A stretch of 64,000 nucleotides of DNA. Source: Bacillus multifaciens. Its GTDB lineage: Bacteria > Bacillota > Bacilli > Bacillales > Bacillaceae_G. A program made the translations under genes and the position numbers. How positions within the stretch are numbered: the stretch's first letter is position 1; the number at the start of each line of letters is the position of its first letter. The notes below the pieces were generated by a model. The model was given only the letters and a program-made list of their open reading frames with translations. It did no database searches and was not told the origin of the DNA. The stretch covers positions 25,933 through 89,932 of the forward strand of contig NZ_JAVBXD010000015.1 of NCBI RefSeq assembly GCF_030756675.1, written 5' to 3'. Positions 54,346-62,899 of the stretch are shown piece after piece.

Positions 54346-54638
54346 TTATTCTCTTCTTGTTTTAACTTTGCATCTAGTACGAACGTACCAAATGGAATAA
54401 CAGATGCAACAAGTGCACCAAACGCCCATGATTTTGACTTATTATGAATCGTCGTTACTTGAATAACGGCGAAGATGAATAGTATAAACAGGACACCGTG
54501 TGCCATGCCTACTACAGTAACGGCTTTCGCAAAATCTGCAAAATATTTCAGCGGCATTGCGATGAATAGAAGGATTAGAAAAGAAATCCCTTCTAGTAAT
54601 CCAATGACTCTTAAGCGTCCAATCGGTGTTGATAACAT
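54342..54638 (-). CDS. DUF3817 family membrane protein
   Basis: 98 aa with three membrane helices. Matches the DUF3817 family: RLRVIGLLEGISFLILLFIAMPLKY, GMAHGVLFILF and ASVIPFGTFVLDAKL. Function unknown. GAAGGAGG precedes the ATG. Single gene between ung and an R2 repeat. Confidence 0.88.
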   Translation of the reverse strand: MLSTPIGRLRVIGLLEGISFLILLFIAMPLKYFADFAKAVTVVGMAHGVLFILFIFAVIQVTTIHNKSKSWAFGALVASVIPFGTFVLDAKLKQEENK

Positions 54639-54738
54639 AAAATGGCCTCCTTCATTATGTAAGCTTGTATATGGTAAATTTGTATTCTTTTTGTAAATAA
54701 AATAGCCTATATAAATACAAATTAAACAATCGACATAA

Positions 54739-54910
54739 AAACCCTCTTTTTTAGGCGATCGAGAGCATCAGGCCATGCATAGAAGCGGTCAGGGCCTTTT
54801 TCTGGCACATGCCAGATTAAAACAAAAGGAGAAAGCAAGTAGCGGCCATGTTGTACTTTGCATAGCAGAAACTCATATGTCGGAAAATTAAAATGGATAT
54901 ATAGTTAATT
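54739..54910 (+). repeat. dispersed repeat family R2, full copy
   Basis: Most similar to the copy at 49519 and sharing the ends CATAAAAACCCT and GGATATATAGT. Contains GGCCATGCATAG, GCGGTCAGGGCC and AGAAAGCAAGTAGCGG. It lies in the 426-bp gap between the DUF3817 and HAD genes, which otherwise holds only a terminator. Confidence 0.8.
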
Positions 54911-54989
54911 CCATTATAATCAAAAATAAGCTTTACACTATGATAATAGTATAAAGTTCGAAATATCTTCACAAGCTCATACATATAAA

Positions 54990-55032
54990 AAATAAATCGC
55001 GCCTAAGTATTTGACTCTGGCGCGATTTTATG
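54990..55032 (-). terminator. terminator of the HAD gene
   Basis: AAATCGCGCC / GGCGCGATTT stem with a 15-nt loop and A-run on the plus-strand left side (T-run for minus-strand transcripts). Confidence 0.85.
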
Positions 55033-55064
55033 AATGATTGATTCTCTTCAATTTGAAAACTGTT

Positions 55065-55886
55065 CTACACTAGCACTTCGCTGTTCAAAACAAATTGTTC
55101 TATGACTTTTGCAACGCCATCATTCATGTTTGTGTCTGTTACATGATTTGCAATGGCTTTAATGTCGTCTGGTGCATTGCCCATTGCAACGCCAAGGCCA
55201 GCAAATTCGATCATAGCCTGGTCATTATAGCTATCGCCCATCGCAATCACTTCTTCACGTGTAATACCAAGTTTTTGGATGAGTTGGTGTAAGCTCGTTC
55301 CTTTTGTTACACCATATTCTGTAAATTCTAAGAAGAATGGCTTAGAACGCATAACACTTAATTGTCCTTCAAATTCTTGTTGTAATTTCTTTTCAACTTC
55401 TGCAAGACGTTCAGGTGCTTTCATCATTAATACTTTCACAACAGGTTCTTTCACTGCACTTACAAAATTATTAACCTCTATAACTGGCATACCTGTAATA
55501 TAAGCTTCAACTTCTGTATATTCATTATTTTCCTCTGTCACAATCTCATCGCCAATGTATGTATGAATCCAAACACCTTCGTTTTGGCTCGTTTTATATA
55601 AATTATGAACAATTTCAGGTGATAATGTGCTGCTAAATAACTCTTCTTTTGTTTTGCAGTTAATAATTTTTGCGCCGTTAAACGATAAAATAAAGCTTCC
55701 ATATTCTTCTAATTTTAGTTCTTTTGCAATTGGCCACATCGCAAATGTTGGACGACCGGAGGCTAGTACAACTTTTACACCGCGCTCTTGGGCGTTCATT
55801 AGGGCTTCTTTCGTACGCGGTGAAATCGTATGGTCATCGCGCAGTAATGTATCATCTAAATCTAGTACAATCATTTTATAAGACAT
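55065..55886 (-). CDS. Cof-type HAD-IIB family phosphatase
   Basis: Cytosolic phosphatase, 273 aa, likely acting on sugar phosphates or flavin nucleotides. Motif I DLDDTLLRDD with nucleophile Asp9 and acid Asp11, motif II LASGRP, a type IIB cap (about 85-190), Lys of motif III in VTKGTSL, and motif IV MGDSYNDQAMI with GLGVAMGNA. AGGAAGG precedes the ATG. Single gene. Substrates of individual Cof-type enzymes overlap and cannot be read from sequence. Confidence 0.93.
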   Translation of the reverse strand: MSYKMIVLDLDDTLLRDDHTISPRTKEALMNAQERGVKVVLASGRPTFAMWPIAKELKLEEYGSFILSFNGAKIINCKTKEELFSSTLSPEIVHNLYKTSQNEGVWIHTYIGDEIVTEENNEYTEVEAYITGMPVIEVNNFVSAVKEPVVKVLMMKAPERLAEVEKKLQQEFEGQLSVMRSKPFFLEFTEYGVTKGTSLHQLIQKLGITREEVIAMGDSYNDQAMIEFAGLGVAMGNAPDDIKAIANHVTDTNMNDGVAKVIEQFVLNSEVLV

Positions 55887-55961
55887 TTGAATAATCCTTC
55901 CTATTATGAAATAAATCGTAAGACATCGAACCTCTTTGAGGGTGGAATCGATTCTACATGA

Positions 55962-56003
55962 ATGTATATATGAGCAAACCTGTTTTGTTTGCTCATATAT
56001 GTT
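55962..56003. terminator. perfect inverted repeat between HAD and NCS2 genes
   Basis: ATATATGAGCAAAC and GTTTGCTCATATAT around CTGTTTT. It lies 80 bp after the NCS2 stop and 75 bp before the HAD start on the same strand; it may be the NCS2 terminator, though its T-run is short. Confidence 0.6.
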
Positions 56004-56082
56004 TCTATTATCGTAACAATTCTTAAAATAGACTGCAATGCTTGAAGTTTGCCAAATTTGTTTACGTTTTGTGTCGATTGGT

Positions 56083-57369
56083 TTAACTAACTTCTTGTTT
56101 GTCCGTTGAACGAGAGAATAATATTTCTAGTATAATTGCCATTACAGAGCCGAGTACAAGGCCGTTGCTTAAGAATGATGCCAGGAATGGCGGCAGTGAA
56201 GAAAAGGCCTCTGATGGAATAAACATAACGCCAATTCCGGTAAAGAGAGCGAGACCTGCGACTTTAAATAAGCGTTCTTTATCTTTCACAGTTTCATATT
56301 CTCGAAAAGCCAGCCCAATCATACTGGCGAATACCGGATAAATTGCTGCATAGCCGACAGCTACTGGAATTGCTGCGATGAATGAAGTGACCTTTGGAAA
56401 TAAGCTGATAAGAATAATAAAGGATGAACCAAGAATAAACGGTAATCGTTTGTAAATATTCGTTGTCGTTATGAAACCGGCCGATCCGGAAATAGCGACA
56501 GGTCCAATTGCTGAAAACAGACCGCCAAGAAGCTGATTAATACCGGTTATAATTCCTGCTTGCTTAAATCGATTTTGCACGGCAGTTGCTTCGTATTTCG
56601 AAACTACTTGTTGAACAACGCGAATACTTGCTAACATGTTAGTTAGTAGTAATAACGTAACAAAGAGAACGGTAATCACCATATTCCATTCTAAGCGAGG
56701 TGTACCAAATACGAAGATAGATGGCATTCGGATAATGTCTGATACAGGTGTGATTGGATTTGATAGACCGAAACATGCAAATAAAATCCACCCAATTACA
56801 ATACTACACAGTACAGAATATTGACCGATCACAGGTAGTTTCGTAACAAAGAAAGATAGAAAAATGATGATAAGAGAAAGAATAAGAACTTTCCCTTGAA
56901 CAGCCGTATGCTGCCCATTAAGCCCGAACATGCCTTTTAAAAATGATCCGCTTAGCTGTGCAACGAGTAAAAATAGATAGGTGCCAATAACAGTTGGTGT
57001 AAAATAGCGAACAAGTTTATCAATAAGTCCAAATATACTAAGAAGAATGCAGATGAGACCACTTAATAAGAAGGAATATTGGAGTACACGAAGCGTTTCG
57101 CTGCTTGAACCAAATAATACAACACCAAGGCTTGCATACAAGGAAAAGATACCCCACCAAAGTCCAGCAGGTCCTTCTTGAATTGGTAAGCGATGGCCAA
57201 AGGAAGCTTGTAAAATACCTGCAAATCCAAGAACAAATAATGTTCGTTGGACGAATGCGATTGCTTCTGAACCTTCTAATCCATAGTTAGCAGCGACACT
57301 AATTGGAACGATTAGGCTACCGGCCAAAATAAATAATGCCCATTGCAGGGCAGAAAGAAATGTTTTCAT
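56083..57369 (-). CDS. NCS2-family nucleobase (purine/xanthine) permease
   Basis: Proton-coupled nucleobase transporter of the nucleobase-ascorbate family; 428 aa with 12-14 helices. Features: HRLPIQEGPAGLWWG in TM3 (the xanthine/uracil QEG region), the TPVSDIIRMPS loop, an NMLASIRVV segment, and the signature-like GGLFSAIGPVAISGSAGFITTTNIYKR (read in parts) in TM10 with the substrate loop. GAGGTTG precedes the ATG. Divergent from the K+ channel gene with 98 bp between. Specific base unknown; no purine riboswitch is visible upstream. Confidence 0.85.
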   Translation of the reverse strand: MKTFLSALQWALFILAGSLIVPISVAANYGLEGSEAIAFVQRTLFVLGFAGILQASFGHRLPIQEGPAGLWWGIFSLYASLGVVLFGSSSETLRVLQYSFLLSGLICILLSIFGLIDKLVRYFTPTVIGTYLFLLVAQLSGSFLKGMFGLNGQHTAVQGKVLILSLIIIFLSFFVTKLPVIGQYSVLCSIVIGWILFACFGLSNPITPVSDIIRMPSIFVFGTPRLEWNMVITVLFVTLLLLTNMLASIRVVQQVVSKYEATAVQNRFKQAGIITGINQLLGGLFSAIGPVAISGSAGFITTTNIYKRLPFILGSSFIILISLFPKVTSFIAAIPVAVGYAAIYPVFASMIGLAFREYETVKDKERLFKVAGLALFTGIGVMFIPSEAFSSLPPFLASFLSNGLVLGSVMAIILEILFSRSTDKQEVS

Positions 57370-57467
57370 TATATATCAACCTCTTTCTTGTATTCCATTC
57401 CTAGTATATATGTATTTGATTTGTTGTGGCAAAGATTGAATAAAGAGAAAAGAGTTGAAATAATGTT

Positions 57468-58451
57468 ATGAGTGCGCGTAAACAATTGATTATTGCAATT
57501 ATATGTATGTGTTTTATAGTAATGATCGGAACAATTGGGTTTATGATGATAGAAGAGATTAGTCTGTTTCAAGCATTTTGGATGACAATGATTACTGTAT
57601 TAACAGTTGGATATGGAGATGCAGTTCCGTTAACGAAGGCAGGAAAGATTTTTGCGCTTTTAATCATTCCAATCGGCATTGGTATTGTGACGTACGCGAT
57701 TGGGGTGGTAGCGGCTATGATTATTGAAGGGAATTTATTTCAGGCAATGCGGAGGAAGAAGATGGAGAAACAAATTGCAGAAATGAAAGATCATATTATC
57801 GTGTGTGGATGCGGCAGGGTTGGTTTGCAAGTTGTGCAGGAATTACGGGAAAAAAACATGCCTTTTATTGTGATTGATAGAGAAGAGTCTGTATTAGCGG
57901 AGCAAAAGCTCTTATATGTACATGGAGATGCGACAGACGATGAAGTGTTACATAAGGCTGGTATTACGAGGGCGGCTGGTTTAGTGGCGATTGTTGCGAG
58001 TGATGCGGAAAATGTGTTTATTACATTAACTGCAAGAGGGCTAAACCCAAATATTAGAATTATAGCTCGGGCAGAAAAACAAGAGTCAGAAGAGAAATTA
58101 CGCCGTGCTGGTGCAAATAAAGTTATTAACCCATCTAGTATGGCGGGAATTCATATTGCAAAAGGAATTGCGAATCCTTTCACTGTTCATTATATTGATA
58201 CAGTGTTATATGGAACAGAACAGAATTTTGCTATTGAAGAGATTGAAATGGCTGCAGGATCATCGTTAATTGGAAAAACGTTAATGGAAGAAGATATAAG
58301 AAATCGTTTTGATGTTACGATTTTAGCGATTTTACGAGATGGGTATATTATTCATAATCCAACTGGAGCGGAAAAATTTGCAGAACGTGATATGATAATA
58401 GTATTTGGTCCAGTAGAGAATTTAGAGCAATTTGAGAAAGAATTACAATAG
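57468..58451 (+). CDS. two-helix potassium channel with RCK domain (YugO/MthK type)
   Basis: 327 aa. TM1 about 7-27, pore helix with K+ selectivity filter TVGYGD near residue 46, TM2 about 62-85, then RCK_N Rossmann domain (IIVCGCGRVGLQVV, IDREES, GDATDD) and RCK_C (about 245-327). The RCK ring gates the pore upon ligand binding; in B. subtilis YugO acts in membrane-potential signalling in biofilms. The start at 57468 has only a weak ribosome binding site. The ywdI-like gene follows 15 nt later. Confidence 0.93.
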   Translation: MSARKQLIIAIICMCFIVMIGTIGFMMIEEISLFQAFWMTMITVLTVGYGDAVPLTKAGKIFALLIIPIGIGIVTYAIGVVAAMIIEGNLFQAMRRKKMEKQIAEMKDHIIVCGCGRVGLQVVQELREKNMPFIVIDREESVLAEQKLLYVHGDATDDEVLHKAGITRAAGLVAIVASDAENVFITLTARGLNPNIRIIARAEKQESEEKLRRAGANKVINPSSMAGIHIAKGIANPFTVHYIDTVLYGTEQNFAIEEIEMAAGSSLIGKTLMEEDIRNRFDVTILAILRDGYIIHNPTGAEKFAERDMIIVFGPVENLEQFEKELQ

Positions 58452-58466
58452 ATGAGGTGAGAAAGC

Positions 58467-58748
58467 ATGCAAATATCTAGCGATAAGATTTTAAATAAAA
58501 TGGCAAGTGAAATTGCAAAAGCGAAAGGGAGTGAGTCACATAAAGCAAAAGGGCATCTTTTAGTTGTTCGTGCGTTATGTGATCTATTACTTGAAGAACA
58601 GCCAGAAGCTTCTGTATATGTTGAATCAACATTACAAACAAACGTTACAATGCCGCAAATGCCTGTTCAACCAATTGCTTCATTTTCAGGAGAGCCTGTA
58701 TATGTGAAAGAAGATGATGCAAACGGAAGCTCTCTTTTGGATTTTTAG
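58467..58748 (+). CDS. YwdI/DUF5327 family protein
   Basis: 93 aa soluble protein of unknown function. The N-terminal half is a charged helix with SHKAKGHLLVVRALCDLLLEE; the C-terminal half is rich in Pro, Gln and Met. It matches the DUF5327 (YwdI) family placed near ung, ywdK and gerQ in Bacillus. GATGAGGTGAG precedes the ATG. It probably shares a transcript with the K+ channel gene upstream and ywdK downstream. Confidence 0.8.
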   Translation: MQISSDKILNKMASEIAKAKGSESHKAKGHLLVVRALCDLLLEEQPEASVYVESTLQTNVTMPQMPVQPIASFSGEPVYVKEDDANGSSLLDF

Positions 58749-58810
58749 ACGCTAAATAGTTGGATTGTGCGCGGAAATTTTTTATTATAAAAATAAAAAG
58801 GGGAATTCCA

Positions 58811-59179
58811 ATGAAAATTTTCTTCTTATTAGGTTGTATTGCAGCAGCATTATCTGTTGCACTTGGTGCATTTGGAGCACATGGACTTGAAGGGAAAATC
58901 CCAGCAAAAATGTTAGAGGTTTGGAAGACAGGTGTTACATATCAAATGTTTCATGCAGGTGGATTATTTGTTGTTGCTTTATTAATGGATAAGATTCAAT
59001 CTTCTCTTGTAAGCGCAGCAGGTTGGTGTATGGTAGCAGGTATTGTGATGTTCTCTGGAAGTCTATACGCATTAAGTACAACGGGTATAAAATTTTTTGG
59101 TCCAATCACTCCGCTTGGCGGCGTAGCATTTATTGTAGGTTGGATTTTACTGGGGACTGCGGTTGTAAAAGGGCTATAA
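58811..59179 (+). CDS. ywdK: DUF423 family membrane protein YwdK
   Basis: 122 aa with four helices. The DUF423 signature is clear: GALGAFGAHGLEGK-like LGAFGAHGLEGKIP, then YQMFHAGGL, FSGSLYAL and the terminal TPLGGVAFIVGW. Function unknown. The start is the ATG at 58811 after AAAAAGGGGA; an in-frame extension from 58760 lacks a site. The stop TAA is followed by AGTGAAACTTT, the same string that ends the bcr1-like repeats. Confidence 0.9.
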   Translation: MKIFFLLGCIAAALSVALGAFGAHGLEGKIPAKMLEVWKTGVTYQMFHAGGLFVVALLMDKIQSSLVSAAGWCMVAGIVMFSGSLYALSTTGIKFFGPITPLGGVAFIVGWILLGTAVVKGL

Positions 59180-59256
59180 AGTGAAACTTTTCGGCCCCTT
59201 ACAGATGGTTTGTACTTTACTTCCTTGTCCTAACTGGGTGGGATAGAAATAAAACA

Positions 59257-59284
59257 AAAGCTGGCATATGCCAGCTTTTTTTTA
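59257..59284. terminator. terminator between convergent ywdK and gerQ
   Basis: Perfect palindrome AAAAGCTGGCAT / ATGCCAGCTTTT with a T-run, 1 nt before the gerQ stop codon region. Confidence 0.9.
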
Positions 59285-59704
59285 TCATCTTGGAGGGTAA
59301 GTTGCTGGTTGTTGTGTTGGGAAGTAGATGATTTCTCCTGGGAACTCCACATAATCAAGATAAATCATAAGCAGTAAATAACGTTTTCCGGACTTAGGTT
59401 CACTTACAATGATATGATCGCGTCCTGCAGCCTCAATGATACCTGTATAGGATTGTGTACCAAGCGTGCTGCCACGCTCATATGTCATGAAAAAAGTCGC
59501 TGCTTTTCCTTTGTTTAAACGAAGGATATTTTCAATATATGATTGCTCAAGTGGAAGCATCCCTTGAGAAACGGCAAGTTGTGCTTGTGTAGCTTGCGGC
59601 GGCGCCGGCATTTGTTGTCCTTGTTGTCCTGGCTGCGGTTGCATATATCCGCCAGATGGTTGATAAAATCCTCCCCCATAGTATGGGTTTTGTTGCTGTG
59701 CCAT
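59285..59704 (-). CDS. gerQ: spore coat protein GerQ (YwdL)
   Basis: Inner-coat protein needed to localise the cortex-lytic enzyme CwlJ; 139 aa. An N-terminal Gln/Pro/Gly/Tyr-rich tail (about 1-45) precedes the conserved GerQ domain (about 50-135; LPLEQSYIENILRLNKGK, GIIEAAGRDHIIVSEP, LLMIYLDYVEFPGEI). In B. subtilis, lysines near the N-terminus (2, 4, 5) are crosslinked by transglutaminase. Here the tail starts MAQQQNPYYGG and has no Lys before about residue 66. GAGGAGGG precedes the ATG. Downstream of cwlJ, 26 nt apart. Confidence 0.95.
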   Translation of the reverse strand: MAQQQNPYYGGGFYQPSGGYMQPQPGQQGQQMPAPPQATQAQLAVSQGMLPLEQSYIENILRLNKGKAATFFMTYERGSTLGTQSYTGIIEAAGRDHIIVSEPKSGKRYLLLMIYLDYVEFPGEIIYFPTQQPATYPPR

Positions 59705-59730
59705 ACGAAATCCCTCCTCTTTTCAGTTCA

Positions 59731-60153
59731 CTAATACACACTTGGACAGTCTCCAGCACTTGGTTGGAAAAAGCAATGGTTTTTAAAACGACCAGAGTTT
59801 TCTTGATTAAACCAAGTTGGCGGACATTCACCTCCTGGCCTAAAAAACCATAACGAAAAATTAGCGGGCCAGAATCGCTCTCCTTGAATCGTACGTCTTG
59901 CCAGAGCGATATCACTTTCACGGGCACGCTGATAGAAGTAACCTTTTTGTGTAGCCTCAAATCCACCAGGACTTTGAAATACCATTTGACGAAGGTTTCG
60001 AATCTTTTTAAAGTCTAAGCAATTCCCTTTTACGCGATTGACGCCGACATTTCCAACCATCAGCATTCCTTTAGGTCCTTCTCCTTCTGCTTCTGCCCGC
60101 ATTAACCTGGCAAGTAGTTTTACATGTTCTTCTGTATAGGAAATAACAGCCAT
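59731..60153 (-). CDS. cwlJ: spore cortex-lytic enzyme CwlJ
   Basis: Hydrolase that degrades cortex peptidoglycan during Ca-DPA-triggered germination; 140 aa, Hydrolase_2 domain. The motif LLARLMRAEAEGEGPKGM contains the catalytic Glu, followed by GNVGVNRV, the QSPGGFEA and FYQRARESD segments and a Pro/Cys-rich tail ending CPSVY. The start is the ATG at 60153 after GAGGTGAAAC; an open frame extends 34 residues further without support. Same strand and unit as gerQ, the classical cwlJ-gerQ pair. Confidence 0.95.
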   Translation of the reverse strand: MAVISYTEEHVKLLARLMRAEAEGEGPKGMLMVGNVGVNRVKGNCLDFKKIRNLRQMVFQSPGGFEATQKGYFYQRARESDIALARRTIQGERFWPANFSLWFFRPGGECPPTWFNQENSGRFKNHCFFQPSAGDCPSVY

Positions 60154-60191
60154 CTGTTTCACCTCTTTTATTACTCTGCTAGAGAAAAGGA

Positions 60192-60223
60192 AGTGTAGAA
60201 CAATTACTAATTCATAAGTATGA
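60192..60223 (-). promoter_or_regulatory. candidate sigma-E promoter of cwlJ-gerQ
   Basis: Minus strand: TCATACTT (-35-like), 16-nt spacer, TCTACACT (6 of 8 with the sigma-E -10 CATACAnT), about 38 nt before the cwlJ ATG. Sigma-E control of cwlJ is known in B. subtilis; the match here is moderate. Confidence 0.4.
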
Positions 60224-60298
60224 AAAAAGGGGGGCAGATATGACAACCAAACCATGTTTTAATATTTACCTCTATAAATATAAGTTGAAAAACTGAAA

Positions 60299-60427
60299 TG
60301 ACCCCCCGGGGGGGCGAGAGCATCTGGCCGTGCATAGAGGCGGTCAGGTCCTTTTCCTGACACATGCAACGTTTAAAAAAAGGAGAGAAAGCAACTTATA
60401 TGTTGAAAAATTAAAATGGATTTATTA
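60299..60427 (+). repeat. dispersed repeat family R2, diverged copy
   Basis: Contains GCGAGAGCATCTGGCCGTGC, ATAGAGGCGGTCAGG, CCTTTTCCTGACACATGCAA and AAAAATTAAAATGGAT. Its 5' end is replaced by a CCCCCCGGGGGG self-complementary run at 60302-60313. It lies in the gap between cwlJ and the carboxypeptidase gene. Confidence 0.75.
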
Positions 60428-60465
60428 CTACTCATAAGAAGCAGGGGTTACGCTGAGGAAGATTT

Positions 60466-60507
60466 GGATAATAAAAAGCTAGCAAGTCTGCTAGCTTTTT
60501 ATTATCC
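60466..60507 (-). terminator. terminator overlapping the carboxypeptidase stop codon
   Basis: Perfect 19-bp arms (60466-60484 and 60489-60507; core AAAAAGCTAGCA / TGCTAGCTTTTT) around AGTC. The stop codon at 60502-60504 lies in the right arm. Confidence 0.92.
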
Positions 60508-61776
60508 GAATAATTTTGCCCACATATTAGAGAAGAAGTCTCCAATGGATCGCATTGTCAATACGAACCAATTTTCTTTTTCTACTTCCTCTGTTGTTTT
60601 CACATCGAATTTCATTTGTTTACTTCCATCAAGGAAACCATATTGATCAGTAGATTCTAAAACCATTGAGCCTACTTTGGCATCCTTTTTCACAGGTGCA
60701 ACTAAGCTTCCATCTTCGGACATTGATTTGTTCGCTTCATAGGAAATTTTGTAAGGAGGTTTACTTCCTTTTTTTGTAACGGCCGATATCTCTTTTTCAG
60801 GCGTTACAGTTACTGTATCTTCTTTACCCTTTACGACAGGAATCATATTATTTTTATCTATTTTCAACTTCTGTTTTTCAAAGTTCTTAAAACCATACTC
60901 CATTAATGCACGGGATTCTATAAAACGCTCATCCATTGATTTTGTTTTAATAATAACGGAGATTAGGCGTAAATCACCGCGTTTGGCTGTAATAGTAAAG
61001 CAATATCCAGCTGAATCAGAACTTCCTGTTTTTAATCCGTCTGTTCCTTCATATGCAAATGCAGCACCTGGTAACATCCAGTTCCAGTTTTCCATACGAA
61101 TTGGGCGCGGATGATTATCTGGGAAGTTTCTGAACCTCTGTTTTGTATCTTCCAATATTTCTGGATATTTTGTCATAATTGTTCTAGATAAGATCGCCAT
61201 GTCTCTAGCTGATAAAGAGTTTTCACCGTTTGGATCTGTTCCTTCCGGATGCTTTCCTTTTAAATCAGCATTATTTAACCCTGTAGCATTTACGAATTTA
61301 TATTTTTTTAACCCTAGTTTTTTTGCATGTTCATTTGCAAGATTTATGAAATTCTTTTCACTTCCTGCAAGAAGTTCTGCAAGTGCAACACTTGATCCGT
61401 TTGCTGAGAAGACAATAATAGAATGATATAATTCTTTAACTGTATATTGTCGTCCTTTTTCAAATGGAACGTTGGAAAATTCGTTGTTACGGGAAATCTC
61501 GTAAGCATAATCAGAGATATTCACTTTTGTATCCCAGGTAATTTTCCCTTCTTTAATGGCTTCTAAAACGGAGTATATAACTATGAGTTTTGACATACTA
61601 GCAATTGCAAGTAATTCGTCGGGGTTTTGCTCGTGTAGTATTTTTCCTGTATCTGCATCAAACAGAATGGCAGCAGCAGCTTCAATATGTATGTCTTCTT
61701 TCGCATAAGAGGGAGTTGCTCCTATGAAAGAAAACATGAGTGTAAGCCCTAATAAAATAGATAACATTTTCCTCAT
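60502..61776 (-). CDS. D-alanyl-D-alanine carboxypeptidase (PBP5/DacA-DacF type)
   Basis: Secreted, membrane-associated low-molecular-weight PBP trimming pentapeptides; 424 aa. Signal peptide (about 1-25, cleavage near SYA-KE). Active site SxxK at Ser60-Lys63 (ASMSKL), SxN in SANGSS, KTG in GLKTGSSDSAG. Then the beta-rich PBP5_C domain (about 290-385) and a C-terminal amphipathic anchor (SIGDFFSNMWAKLFG). AAGGTGA precedes the ATG. Vegetative DacA and sporulation DacF are both possible; I leave the symbol open. Confidence 0.93.
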   Translation of the reverse strand: MRKMLSILLGLTLMFSFIGATPSYAKEDIHIEAAAAILFDADTGKILHEQNPDELLAIASMSKLIVIYSVLEAIKEGKITWDTKVNISDYAYEISRNNEFSNVPFEKGRQYTVKELYHSIIVFSANGSSVALAELLAGSEKNFINLANEHAKKLGLKKYKFVNATGLNNADLKGKHPEGTDPNGENSLSARDMAILSRTIMTKYPEILEDTKQRFRNFPDNHPRPIRMENWNWMLPGAAFAYEGTDGLKTGSSDSAGYCFTITAKRGDLRLISVIIKTKSMDERFIESRALMEYGFKNFEKQKLKIDKNNMIPVVKGKEDTVTVTPEKEISAVTKKGSKPPYKISYEANKSMSEDGSLVAPVKKDAKVGSMVLESTDQYGFLDGSKQMKFDVKTTEEVEKENWFVLTMRSIGDFFSNMWAKLFG

Positions 61777-61913
61777 AATAAATTATCACCTTCGCATCGT
61801 TATTAGCATGTAGCTTGTACTATTCTAACATGAGTTTGAATATGGAAAGATTACAATTTTGTAAGTATTTTGGGGAAAACTTCTATTTTTCAGGTTCTTA
61901 CTTATATAAAAGA

Positions 61914-61940
61914 AAAAAGGGCAATTTTTGCCCTTTTTCT
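61914..61940. terminator. terminator of hemQ
   Basis: AAAAAGGGCAA / TTGCCCTTTTT with a short loop; T-runs in both directions, adjoining the hemQ stop. Confidence 0.88.
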
Positions 61941-61941
61941 T

Positions 61942-62685
61942 TTATACGTATAAAAATTTTGCGACTTTTTCGCTTGGTAAAATGTTTCCGACAAAGAATG
62001 TTCCAAACTCACCGTAGCGTGCGCTTACTTCATCAAAGCGCATTTCGTATATAAGTTTCTTAAATTGAAGAACATCATCGGCAAATAATGTTACGCCCCA
62101 TTCATAATCGTCAAAGCCAACAGAACCGGTGATGATTTGACGTACTTTTCCTGCATATTGACGACCGATTTTTCCATGGCTATACATTAATTTTTTGCGC
62201 TCTTCCATCGGTAACATGTACCAGTTGTCTGCGCCTTGACGACGTTTGTCCATTGGATAGAAACAAACGTGGTTTGCTTTTGGCAATGTTGGGTATAAAC
62301 GCGCAAGAATTTGTGGATTTTGATATGGATCTTCTTCAGCAGGAAGATAGTTACTTAGCTCCACAACAGACACGTAAGAGTATGTAGGAAGCATATACTC
62401 TGCTAATGTTGTTTTATTGAATTCTGCTTCAATTTCATTTAATTCTTCCATTGTTGGACGTAAAATCATGAACATGATATCAGCTTTTTGTCCAACAATT
62501 GTATATAGGGCGTGGCTGCCTTGTTTTGCAGCTTCTGTTTTATTCCATTTTTCAACGATGTTTAAAAATTCGAACATTGCTTGCTGACGTTCATCACTAG
62601 ACAATGTTTTCCATGCTGCCCAGTCCATGGAACGAAAATCATGTAAACAATACCAACCATCTAACGTTTTTGCTGCTTCACTCAT
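61942..62685 (-). CDS. hemQ: coproheme decarboxylase HemQ
   Basis: Last enzyme of the coproporphyrin-dependent heme pathway of Firmicutes, decarboxylating coproheme to heme b with H2O2; chlorite-dismutase fold, 247 aa. Catalytic Tyr143 in [10 protein letters not shown], proximal His170 in [12 protein letters not shown], and the family [13 protein letters not shown] region. The start is the ATG at 62685 ([12 protein letters not shown]): a GTG three codons earlier lies within the ribosome binding site CGAGGTG. Divergent from pta, as in B. subtilis (ywfI-pta). Confidence 0.96.
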   Translation of the reverse strand: MSEAAKTLDGWYCLHDFRSMDWAAWKTLSSDERQQAMFEFLNIVEKWNKTEAAKQGSHALYTIVGQKADIMFMILRPTMEELNEIEAEFNKTTLAEYMLPTYSYVSVVELSNYLPAEEDPYQNPQILARLYPTLPKANHVCFYPMDKRRQGADNWYMLPMEERKKLMYSHGKIGRQYAGKVRQIITGSVGFDDYEWGVTLFADDVLQFKKLIYEMRFDEVSARYGEFGTFFVGNILPSEKVAKFLYV

Positions 62686-62899
62686 TAGATTCACCTCGAA
62701 TAGTCAAGTTTTACACGTTAACTATATCATATATAAATGAAAAAGCATGTACCGGAGTCTTAGGCGCATAAAATTGTCACATTTCAAGGCTGAATTTTGG
62801 GAAAATATAATCATTTTCATTTTATCAATTTTTTAGAAGCAATACGTTTAAAATAGAGGTATTCTTAAATATGGATTTCAATTCGTAGGAGGGTTATTA

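Noticed and set aside
60302-60313. CCCCCCGGGGGG run as a functional site
   Set aside because: A short self-complementary GC run at the edge of a diverged repeat copy; a simple insertion or repeat decay explains it.
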